Shown here: piece after piece, positions 8,281 through 15,205 of the stretch | Layout: each line of letters begins with the position of its first letter | Numbering within the stretch: position 1 is the first letter of the stretch | NCBI GenBank assembly: GCA_029561955.1 | Contig: JAKQWO010000021.1 | Coordinates: forward strand, 1 to 64,000 | DNA length: 64,000 bases | Source: Candidatus Cloacimonadota bacterium | GTDB lineage: Bacteria; Cloacimonadota; Cloacimonadia; Cloacimonadales; Cloacimonadaceae | Reading direction: 5' to 3' | Notes under the pieces: generated by a model | Seen by the model: only the letters and a program-made list of their open reading frames with translations | Database searches by the model: none | Told to the model about the DNA's origin: nothing | Translations under genes and position numbers: made by a program

Positions 8281-9237
8281 ATGAAAAAGACGTTTTTGTT
8301 TGTTATTCTAATGCTTACGCTGGCAACCAGCTTTGCGCAAACGCCACTTGAAGCTCCAGTTAAGGGATCAATATGCGGAATCCAGCGTTCGGATGAACAG
8401 CATTCCCTACATATCGTATCCGACCCCATCGGTGCCAGCATCTACAAAAATGGCATGAACACAGGTTTTGTTACACCTATGATGTTCGAAGGTATGACCA
8501 CCAACATCGCTGGTGTCTATCATGTGGTCATGAGTGGATACACATTTGATCCTGTAAACTACAGCTACGATGGTACTACCGACGCAGTTGTTAACTTTAT
8601 CGGCACCGTAGTCGACCTAAATGACCCACCTGTGGAGATAACTGAATTTTCTGCCACACTCACTCAGTACCACTATGTACAGCTCACCTGGACATCTCAG
8701 TACGAAAGCAACCTCTTGGGCTATAACGTCTACCGCAGCACCAGCTATGATCTGAGCTCAGCCATCCAGATAAGCGAGCTGATCGATGGAACCAACACCT
8801 CGTCGCCGCACACCTACACCTATCTGGATCAGGAACTGGAACAGAGCGGAACTTACTACTACTGGCTGCAAGCTATTGATATGTATGGAAGTGTCTATTT
8901 CTTTGGTCCCGTATCCATAATCCTTGTAGATAACGACTCGGACTGCATCGCCACTCCCTTTGTTACCAATTTGGAAGGCGCCTATCCCAATCCCTTCAAT
9001 CCTACCACCAACATTCGCTATCAGCTTGATGGACGTGGAGAAGTAAAGATAGATATCTACAATACCAGAGGCCAGTTGGTGCGCAGCTTTAGCCGCTACC
9101 ATGATGCGGCAGGAAGTTATAATATCCTCTGGGATGGACGCGACAGCTCGGGTAGAGCTCTGGCTTCCGGTGTTTATCTCTACAAGATGACAAGCGGTAG
9201 CTATAGTTGTGGTAAGAAGCTGGTTTTACAGAAATAG
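8281..9237 (+). CDS. Secreted protein with fibronectin-like domain and FlgD-like sorting domain
   Basis: A 318-residue protein that opens with a signal peptide (lysines, hydrophobic core, cleavage near ATSFA-Q). Residues 40-110 include a PEGA-like stretch (IVSDPIGASIYKNG). Residues 125-225 look like a fibronectin type III domain (VQLTWTS, LLGYNVYRS). The C-terminus starts AYPNPFNPTTNIRYQL (about 234), continues with IYNTRGQLVRSF and WDGRDSSGRALASGVYLYKM, and ends KLVLQK. That is the FlgD-Ig/type IX secretion sorting domain of FCB bacteria. Likely surface attached or released. Monocistronic, with its own promoter and terminator. Confidence 0.8.
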   Translation: MKKTFLFVILMLTLATSFAQTPLEAPVKGSICGIQRSDEQHSLHIVSDPIGASIYKNGMNTGFVTPMMFEGMTTNIAGVYHVVMSGYTFDPVNYSYDGTTDAVVNFIGTVVDLNDPPVEITEFSATLTQYHYVQLTWTSQYESNLLGYNVYRSTSYDLSSAIQISELIDGTNTSSPHTYTYLDQELEQSGTYYYWLQAIDMYGSVYFFGPVSIILVDNDSDCIATPFVTNLEGAYPNPFNPTTNIRYQLDGRGEVKIDIYNTRGQLVRSFSRYHDAAGSYNILWDGRDSSGRALASGVYLYKMTSGSYSCGKKLVLQK

Positions 9238-9255
9238 ACTCATTTGAACAAACAT

Positions 9256-9287
9256 AAGCCTCGAGAACATCTCGGGGCTTTTTCTTT
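9256..9287 (+). terminator. Rho-independent terminator
   Basis: A ten-pair stem AAGCCTCGAG/CTCGGGGCTT (one G-T pair) with loop AACAT, followed by TTTCTTTTTC. It lies 18 bases after the stop of the secreted protein at 8281. Confidence 0.85.
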
Positions 9288-9368
9288 TTCTGTCTTGTCA
9301 TAGTCTACATTTTCATTATCATTTAGTTAAAAAAGGGAAGCCCAAGGGCTTACAAAAGGAGTATCCAT

Positions 9369-9905
9369 ATGGAAAATACAGAAGTAAAAAAAGAGAGTAA
9401 GATCAGCGGTAAGACCAAGTTTTGGGGCATCGTGATCATCGTTGCTTTGGTGGTTTTGGCGGTGTGGATCTTTGTGGTTCCGCGCATCAAGGCCAGTATC
9501 GCTGCAAAAAGGGCCAAGGAGATAATGACGGCCGTAGAATCATTGAAGCAGGAAGTGGATGATTATTGGAAAGAGCATGATGGAGGCGGTGGATTTGTGA
9601 TGAGCGAAGCCCTTAGCGCCGCTAAAATCAAGAAAGACCTGCAGGAGAAATGGCAGTTTGTGGTTGCTTGGAAACCCACCGACATCTACACTAAGGAGAT
9701 GATGGACAAGCTCAACGATTTAAGCGATGGAAAGTATGTGTACGTGGCACCTTACAAGATGATCCTGGCGGTAGCCAAGGACAAAAATCCCTTGCAAACG
9801 GGTGTTAAACTGTGGTATAATGCCAACACCAACAAGTATCATGGCTTTGGCGTGGACAAGATGGTGGAACCTGATTGGAGTGAGATTTTTACGGACCCGA
9901 AATAG
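9369..9905 (+). CDS. Hypothetical single-pass membrane protein
   Basis: A 178-residue protein I do not recognise. A charged start of about 17 residues is followed by one strong membrane segment (about 20-38, FWGIVIIVALVVLAVWIF), then a basic helix with AAKRAKEIM and a soluble domain rich in W, Y and K. The layout (N-terminal helix, then TAVESLKQEVDDYW) recalls type IV pilin-like or pseudopilin proteins, but no prepilin peptidase site (G-F-x4-E) is visible, so that is only a resemblance. A GGAG ribosome binding site precedes the ATG. Confidence 0.7.
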   Translation: MENTEVKKESKISGKTKFWGIVIIVALVVLAVWIFVVPRIKASIAAKRAKEIMTAVESLKQEVDDYWKEHDGGGGFVMSEALSAAKIKKDLQEKWQFVVAWKPTDIYTKEMMDKLNDLSDGKYVYVAPYKMILAVAKDKNPLQTGVKLWYNANTNKYHGFGVDKMVEPDWSEIFTDPK

Positions 9906-9918
9906 TTAGTTGTGAGAG

Positions 9919-10368
9919 GTGAGTTGTGAGTTGTGAGTGCTGGCGCAGCTCTCGGAGGTTTGTGTGCTCCTTGCCGCAATCCGCACAGCTCCAGAGCTCT
10001 CTGTGATGCCCACGAATTGCACGAATTTTCACGAATTAGGGGAGCCAGCTTCCGCTGGCTTAACTTTCCCCGGATTGATACGGATGTTCACGGATGAGGC
10101 CAGCAGAGTTATCTACTTTTCTCCCAGCTAAATGACTCACCACTTGCAAGAGCAACTCGCTGCTCACTCCCAGATCCACTCGCATCCCACACCACGAGTA
10201 CACGTATCTCTAAAGCCCGCACAGCAACTCACAACTCACTACTCACTACTCGCAAATGCAAGAGCAACTCGCTGCTCACTCCCAGAACCATTTGCATCCC
10301 AGATCACGAGTACACGTATCTCTGAAGCCCGCACAGCAACTCACAACTCACAACTCACTACTCGCAAG
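9919..10368. repeat. Non-coding repeat region: tandem duplication and inverted repeat
   Basis: The 590-base gap 9906-10492 has no credible gene. It holds a perfect 20-base inverted repeat (9919-9938 against 10339-10358), three CACGAATT words (10011-10037), a perfect seven-pair hairpin AGCCAGC-ttcc-GCTGGCT (10043-10060), CGGAT repeats (10071-10097), and a 112-bp direct duplication (10145-10256 and 10257-10368) with about 90 percent identity by eye. The spacing rules out a CRISPR array. Confidence 0.75.
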
Positions 10369-10432
10369 TGTAGGCACAGCTTGCCTTTCCACTCTTTTGG
10401 CTTAACTAATTAGCGGTTCAGCTACTTTTTGC

Positions 10433-10460
10433 TTGACTTTTTTGCCACCTCTATTGGACT
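10433..10460 (+). promoter_or_regulatory. Putative promoter of the hydrogenase cluster
   Basis: TTGACT (10433-10438), five T residues, then GCC matches the extended -35 pattern used elsewhere in this window. It is the only such site before the first hydrogenase-cluster gene (start 10493). No convincing -10 hexamer is seen. Confidence 0.35.
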
Positions 10461-10492
10461 GTCGCTTCAGTACTATAGAAGGTGTGGTGCGA

Positions 10493-10840
10493 ATGACCTT
10501 AAATGAAATAAAAACTCTTTTGGACGGTGAGGTTTTAAACCTCGGACCGGGGCTTGATGCTTTGGTTCCCTGTGCTATTGCGTCGGATATGATCAGCGAC
10601 ATCTTGATGAGTTGCAGGGAGCCCAGTCTGCTGCTTACAGGGCTTACAAACAATCAGGTGATCCGTCTTTCGGACATGGTCGATCTGGTTGGCATTGTGT
10701 TTGTGCGCAGCAAGCGTCCACTTGACGACATAGTCGAAATGGCAAGAGAAAGAAACTTGCCTTTGATCGTAACTTCCAAGACCTTATATACCGCCAGCGG
10801 CCTGCTTTACAACGCAGGTTTGCGCAGTAGCGACATCTAA
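10493..10840 (+). CDS. DRTGG-domain protein, hydrogenase cluster
   Basis: A 115-residue protein resembling the DRTGG domain, a small adenosine-binding-like fold often encoded beside [FeFe] hydrogenases: GEVLNLGPGLDALVPCAIASDMISDILM, then a TGLTNNQVIR turn and IVFVRSKRPLDDIV. The frame is open from 10433, but the ATG at 10493 starts the conserved part. A related copy lies at 12647. It begins a chain of closely packed sensory genes. Exact role unknown; a regulatory ligand-binding function is inferred. Confidence 0.7.
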   Translation: MTLNEIKTLLDGEVLNLGPGLDALVPCAIASDMISDILMSCREPSLLLTGLTNNQVIRLSDMVDLVGIVFVRSKRPLDDIVEMARERNLPLIVTSKTLYTASGLLYNAGLRSSDI

Positions 10841-10841
10841 C

Positions 10842-11339
10842 ATGGGCGAATACTGGAACATTAAACCTGAGCTTGAGGACAGCGTTAAGCAACACTTCTC
10901 AGCCCCGCCTGAGGCAGAAGTGGAGCTGGAATTTGAGGTTCCGGAGAAAGATTTTAATACGGCTGGCAGAGGTTCCAGCGAAGTAAAGGACTTACTCAAG
11001 CGTCTGGGTGTGGATTCCGAAACCCTGCGCAGGATTGCCGTCGCTTCCTATGAAGCCGAGATCAATCTGGCGGCACATTCCAAGGGTGGTGTGATGAGTT
11101 GTATGATCTACGACGATCTCATCCACCTCCGTTTTTTGGATAAAGGACCCGGCATTGAAGACATCACGCAAGCCATGATTCCGGGCTATTCAACGGCAGA
11201 TGAGTTGGTGCGTGAATTTGGGTTTGGCGCAGGCTTAGGTTTGCCCAACATCCAAAAGAACTCAGACGCGTTGCACATCCAATCCGCCAAAGGTAGTTCC
11301 ACATTATTGGAGCTGCTGATCTTCTTTTCAGCACCATGA
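10842..11339 (+). CDS. RsbT/anti-sigma-type ATP-binding protein
   Basis: A 165-residue GHKL ATPase fold without a dimerisation or histidine domain. The N-box is YEAEINLAAHS (about 70), the G1 box DKGPGI (about 100) and the G2 box GFGAGLGLPN (about 127). Proteins of this size act as serine kinases or anti-sigma-like switches. The gene starts one base after the DRTGG stop and overlaps the sensory hydrogenase gene by four bases (ATGA). Its position suggests it passes on a redox or H2 signal sensed by the next protein. Confidence 0.8.
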   Translation: MGEYWNIKPELEDSVKQHFSAPPEAEVELEFEVPEKDFNTAGRGSSEVKDLLKRLGVDSETLRRIAVASYEAEINLAAHSKGGVMSCMIYDDLIHLRFLDKGPGIEDITQAMIPGYSTADELVREFGFGAGLGLPNIQKNSDALHIQSAKGSSTLLELLIFFSAP

Positions 11340-12622
11340 GCAAGCAAAAGGCACATTACTTTCATGCTATCCAGATTTTGGGTGACAACTGCACCGGATG
11401 CACTTCCTGCGTGAGGGTCTGCCCCACGGAAGCCATCAGGGTGCGAAACCGCAAGGCAATTATAGACCCCACACGCTGCATAGACTGTGGTAACTGCGTG
11501 ACAGTGTGTCACTTTCATGCCATCATCCCCCGCAGCGATTCCATGAAGATCCTGGAGGATTACAAATATAAGGTGGCGATACTTCCAGCAGCTTATTTTG
11601 GCCAATTCACCGAAGATGTATCCTATGAAGTGGCCAAGGCTGCGGTCTTGAAGATTGGTTTTGATGAGGTTGCAGAAGAAGCTGTGATCACCGAGTTTAT
11701 GGTAAAAGTGATCCGTCAATATATCCGCAACAACCGCGATAAGCGCCCCATCCTCTCCAGCAACTGTCCTGCGGTAGTGCGCTTGATCCAGGTAAAATAT
11801 CCCTCACTCTTGCCCAGTGTCTTTCATCAAGAAGCGCCGATGAGCATCCTTACACGCTACTTGAGGGAGATCATCGAGGAAGAAAAGGGGATCAAAGACG
11901 AGGATTTGGGTATCTTCCTGATAGCACCCTGCGTAGCTCATGTAACGGCTGTTCACCAACCCGAAGGAGCTCACACTCACCTTCAGGATGGAGCATTTTC
12001 GGTGAGCATGATCTACGGCAAGGCGAGAGAACACATCAAAGAATTGCAAAATAACCCTCCCAAGATCGATACCTATCCCAAAGGGCTTACCTGGGCTCTC
12101 AGTGGCGTGCAGGCAGAGCTGGTGGATTGTGAAGACATCCGCACCCTGAGCGTCAATGGCATCGAAAACGTGATGGAAATCCTCTCTCGCGTGGAAGATC
12201 ACTACCTGGATCAATATGACTACATCGTACTGCGTAGCTGCACCAACGGCTGTGTGGGCGGATGTTTGAATGTGGAAAACCCCTTTGTGGCAATGAGCAG
12301 ACTCAAGAAGATGATCAAAGAGGGGAAGCCCAACGAGATTAACCTGGAAGGTATTGACAAGCTGTATAATAGTGGTGAATTTGACGTGGTTCCCTTGGCG
12401 CCGCGACCCATCATGGAACTGGATAAGGACATAAAGAGTGCCATCAAAAAGATGAAGCGGATCAACGAGTTTCTCACCATGCTGCCGGGACTCAATTGCG
12501 GTGCCTGCGGTTCACCCTCCTGCTATGCTCTGGCAGAAGACATCGTGCAGGATAGAGCCTCTTTGGATGATTGTGTGGTGCTGCTCAAGCGTCACTCCAA
12601 AGAAGAAGAAGATAATTATTAA
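11336..12622 (+). CDS. hydS: Sensory-type [FeFe] hydrogenase (HydS-like)
   Basis: A 428-residue protein. Two 4Fe-4S motifs, CTGCTSCVRVCP (about 19) and CIDCGNCVTVCH (about 49), precede an H-cluster domain. Its first motif reads NCPAVVRLI (about 142), so it lacks the TSC(C/S)PGW motif of catalytic enzymes. The second reads APCVAH (about 197), where catalytic enzymes have PCxxK. The third is CTNGCVGGC (about 302). A C-terminal NCGACGSPSC module (about 385) would bind another cluster. These are hallmarks of group C/D sensory hydrogenases, thought to sense H2 or redox state. It replaces the PAS-containing tail of some family members with the short Fe-S module only. Flanked by HATPase and DRTGG genes. 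Confidence 0.85.
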   Translation: MSKQKAHYFHAIQILGDNCTGCTSCVRVCPTEAIRVRNRKAIIDPTRCIDCGNCVTVCHFHAIIPRSDSMKILEDYKYKVAILPAAYFGQFTEDVSYEVAKAAVLKIGFDEVAEEAVITEFMVKVIRQYIRNNRDKRPILSSNCPAVVRLIQVKYPSLLPSVFHQEAPMSILTRYLREIIEEEKGIKDEDLGIFLIAPCVAHVTAVHQPEGAHTHLQDGAFSVSMIYGKAREHIKELQNNPPKIDTYPKGLTWALSGVQAELVDCEDIRTLSVNGIENVMEILSRVEDHYLDQYDYIVLRSCTNGCVGGCLNVENPFVAMSRLKKMIKEGKPNEINLEGIDKLYNSGEFDVVPLAPRPIMELDKDIKSAIKKMKRINEFLTMLPGLNCGACGSPSCYALAEDIVQDRASLDDCVVLLKRHSKEEEDNY

Positions 12623-12646
12623 AAAAACATATAGAGGATGTAAGCA

Positions 12647-12988
12647 ATGACCAAGTTACAAACTTTGATCCCCCTCATCCAAGCCACAAACCACACCCCC
12701 GGTCTTGACCCCGGAAAGGTGGAATTCAGCGGCGCTTACGTGAGCGATTTGCTCAGCGACGTGATGGGCTCAGCAAGCTCCGGACAGGTCTGGGTCACCA
12801 TCATGAGGCATCTGAACGTGGTTGCGGTGGCTTCCATGACCGGTATCACAGCGATCATCTTTGCCAAAGGCGTAGTTCCAGATGCCGATGTGATCGAAAA
12901 AGCCACAGAAGAAGGCATCCTGCTGCTCAGCAGCCCCATGGAAACCTTCAATGTAAGCGGGATTATCTACCAGACTCTGAATGACTAA
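12647..12988 (+). CDS. Second DRTGG-domain protein
   Basis: A 113-residue paralogue of the protein at 10493. It has GAYVSDLLSDVMGSASSG near residues 30-47 and ITAIIFAKGVVPDADVI near 68. Such single-domain DRTGG proteins recur next to sensory hydrogenases. An AGAGGATG ribosome binding site precedes the ATG. Ligand and partners are unknown. Confidence 0.72.
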   Translation: MTKLQTLIPLIQATNHTPGLDPGKVEFSGAYVSDLLSDVMGSASSGQVWVTIMRHLNVVAVASMTGITAIIFAKGVVPDADVIEKATEEGILLLSSPMETFNVSGIIYQTLND

Positions 12989-12999
12989 AGCTGCCTTTT

Positions 13000-13737
13000 A
13001 TGCAATGGTATACAGCCGACCTTCATATCCATTCAGTGCTCTCTCCCTGCGGAGGCTTGGAGATGGGGCCGCAGGATTTGATGCAAAGACTGATCGACTT
13101 GCATATCAATTGGCTGGCCATTACAGACCACAATACCTTGGCAAATTGCCCCGCCTATGCCAACGTGGCTCAGGCTATGGGGTTGGAGTTTAGCTGGGGC
13201 GTGGAAGTGCAGACTGCTGAGGAAATACATCTCTTGGTTTATTTTGATGATCCAGAAGCTGCTATGTGCTTTGATACAGAGCTTTACGCTGCTTTGCCAG
13301 ATATCGCCAACGACCCAGATTTTTTTGGAGATCAAGTTGTTATTGACGAAAAAGGTAACATTTTGAAACTGGAACCCAAAGCCTTATCCAACTCAGTGAT
13401 CTGGGATCTCTCACAAACGGTGGAGGTGGCTAAAAGCTACGGTGGATACTGCGTTCCGGCTCATGTAGATGCCTCGGTCAACAGCATTATCTCCCAGCTC
13501 GGCTTTTTGCCAACTGAGCCGGAGTTTGAGCTCTTTGGCATCACTGCGAAGCTAAAGCTGGCGCAGTGGCTGCAGCAGCATCCAGAGTTTGAAGGTAAAG
13601 CTTTTTTGCGTGCTTCAGATGCCCATTATCTGTCCGATTTAGGCATGGGAGCCACACGCCTCAGGCTGGAGAAAGCGTCCATTGCGGATCTTTTCAAAGC
13701 TGTGCGAGGCGAAAACCGAACCGAAATGATAGTATGA
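13000..13737 (+). CDS. PHP-domain metal-dependent phosphoesterase
   Basis: A 245-residue protein with PHP metal ligands DLHIHS (7-12), TDHN (about 42-45), PAHVD (about 158) and the late DAH (about 207). The family hydrolyses phosphoesters with a trinuclear metal site. In hydrogenase clusters of anaerobes a PHP gene commonly follows DRTGG and HydS genes, but the substrate is not known. It starts 11 bases after the DRTGG stop. The overlapping frame at 12981 is a shadow. Confidence 0.8.
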   Translation: MQWYTADLHIHSVLSPCGGLEMGPQDLMQRLIDLHINWLAITDHNTLANCPAYANVAQAMGLEFSWGVEVQTAEEIHLLVYFDDPEAAMCFDTELYAALPDIANDPDFFGDQVVIDEKGNILKLEPKALSNSVIWDLSQTVEVAKSYGGYCVPAHVDASVNSIISQLGFLPTEPEFELFGITAKLKLAQWLQQHPEFEGKAFLRASDAHYLSDLGMGATRLRLEKASIADLFKAVRGENRTEMIV

Positions 13738-13762
13738 AAAAAAGATATAGAAAGGAGGAGTA

Positions 13763-14242
13763 ATGTCTCCCGATACCCAGTTACAGCAACCTTACAAGAG
13801 GCTCAAGCAAGTGATTGAGGAGAAGAAGGATCTGCGCAATCCGCTGATCGAGATTCTCCGTATCGCTCAAGAGATCTTTGGTTATCTACCCATCGAGGTA
13901 CAAGAGTTTATCGCTGCCGAGATGAACATCCCCGTGAGTAAAATCTATGGAGTGGTTACTTTTTACAACTTCTTCTCCATGAAACCACGTGGCAAATACA
14001 CCCTCAATATCTGCATGGGCACCGCCTGCTATGTGAAAGGTGCGCCCAAGCTGGCTCAGATGATTTCAGACGTGTTGGGCACTCCCATGGGTGAGACCTC
14101 CGAAGACGGTCGCTTCACTTTGAGCGCAGTTCGCTGCGTGGGAGCTTGTTCTCTTGCGCCGGTGTTTGTGATCGGCGAAGACACATTTGGCCGTATTGAG
14201 ACCAAAGACCAAGTAGAAAAGATCTTGGCCCAATACAACTAA
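13763..14242 (+). CDS. NuoE/HydC-like [2Fe-2S] thioredoxin-fold protein (first copy)
   Basis: A 159-residue NuoE-family subunit. The four cluster cysteines are intact: CMGTAC (about 83-88) and CVGAC (about 125-129). GVVTFYNFFSMKPRGKYTLNIC is typical of the family. NuoE-type subunits carry one [2Fe-2S] cluster next to the flavin subunit. This copy sits in the sensory half of the cluster, apart from the catalytic HydB-HydC pair, so it may serve the sensory complex. Strong ribosome binding site AAGGAGG before the ATG. Confidence 0.85.
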   Translation: MSPDTQLQQPYKRLKQVIEEKKDLRNPLIEILRIAQEIFGYLPIEVQEFIAAEMNIPVSKIYGVVTFYNFFSMKPRGKYTLNICMGTACYVKGAPKLAQMISDVLGTPMGETSEDGRFTLSAVRCVGACSLAPVFVIGEDTFGRIETKDQVEKILAQYN

Positions 14243-14256
14243 TCCGGTCTACACAA

Positions 14257-14826
14257 ATGCAAGATATATCCCTACATCTACTTGATACGATTGAGAACTC
14301 CGTGCGAGCGGAGGCGCGTAATATCAAGGTGCGTGTGATAACGGATGTCTCCAAAAACCGCCTCCGGATAATCGTGGAAGACGACGGCGTGGGCATGGAC
14401 GCCCATACCTTGGAAATGGCCCAAAATCCCTTTTATACCAGCAAATTGGAGCGGGTGAAAAAGGTGGGGTTGGGCATCCCCTTGTTCAAGCAAAACGCAG
14501 AGCTCACAGGTGGCTGTTTCAAGATGGCAAGCGAGCCGGGCTTTGGCACCGTGCTCACCGTGGATTTTGGGCTTGATCACATCGACAGGATGCCACTTGG
14601 AAACCTCAAAGACACGCTGTTAGGCTGTATCGTTGGTCATCCGGAAGTGGATTTTAACATCAACCTAAGCTACTCAGAACGTGGTAGGGAACAGAGTTTT
14701 CACTTCGACACGGCTGCGATCAAGGAAGAGCTGGGCGACATCCCGCTCACCTATCCAGACGTGATCGAATATATCGACCAATCATTAAATCAAGGAATCA
14801 AAAATACAAATATGGAGGATGTCTGA
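14257..14826 (+). CDS. Histidine-kinase-like ATP-binding protein
   Basis: A 189-residue GHKL fold: N-box LDTIENSVRAEA (about 8-19), G1 box DDGVGM (about 42) and G2 box KVGLGIPL (about 70). No phospho-accepting histidine domain is seen, so it is probably a stand-alone ATPase or kinase module. The C-terminal 70 residues are an extra domain I do not recognise. Its TGA overlaps the next ATG (TGATG). It pairs with the other HATPase at 10842 in a two-kinase sensory module. Confidence 0.78.
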   Translation: MQDISLHLLDTIENSVRAEARNIKVRVITDVSKNRLRIIVEDDGVGMDAHTLEMAQNPFYTSKLERVKKVGLGIPLFKQNAELTGGCFKMASEPGFGTVLTVDFGLDHIDRMPLGNLKDTLLGCIVGHPEVDFNINLSYSERGREQSFHFDTAAIKEELGDIPLTYPDVIEYIDQSLNQGIKNTNMEDV

Positions 14827-15191
14827 TGAAGACACTTGCCGACCTTAAGAAGATCCGTGAGAAAGCTCAGGAAGAGATGAAGCTGCGCGGATCAGATGCA
14901 CGTATCAAAATCGTTGTCGGAATGGGAACTTCCGGAATCGCCATGGGCGCCCGCGAAGTGATGAGAACATTCCTGGAAGAAATCGCAAATCGTAATCTCA
15001 CAGACGTTATCGTAACGCAAACTGGAGAGAAAGGGCTTTCCTCCCTGGAGCCAGTGGTTGATCTCATGGAAGAAGGCAAAGAGACAGTTACCTATGGAAA
15101 CATGACCCCAGACAAGGTCAAGAAGGTGGTAGTCGAGCATATCGTCAACGGAAGAATTGTCTCCGACTATGTAGTGTCGACGGGCAATTAA
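14826..15191 (+). CDS. Cysteine-free (2Fe-2S) ferredoxin-like protein
   Basis: A 121-residue protein with the thioredoxin-like ferredoxin fold usual in HydB-type operons, recognisable from RIKIVVGMGTSGIAMGAREV and VTYGNMTPDKVKKVVVEHI. The cluster ligands are gone: TSG stands where TCG is expected, and TGEKGLSSLEP where the family has TGCxGxC. The protein contains no cysteine at all. It cannot bind a [2Fe-2S] cluster in the usual way and may be a structural or regulatory subunit. Its reading frame is intact and its neighbours are coupled, so decay alone is unlikely. Confidence 0.75.
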   Translation: MKTLADLKKIREKAQEEMKLRGSDARIKIVVGMGTSGIAMGAREVMRTFLEEIANRNLTDVIVTQTGEKGLSSLEPVVDLMEEGKETVTYGNMTPDKVKKVVVEHIVNGRIVSDYVVSTGN

Positions 15192-15205
15192 AGAGGAGGA
15201 TGATA

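Noticed and set aside
10145-10368. Possible CRISPR-like repeats
   Set aside because: There are only two direct copies of 112 bp with no spacers, so this is a simple tandem duplication.
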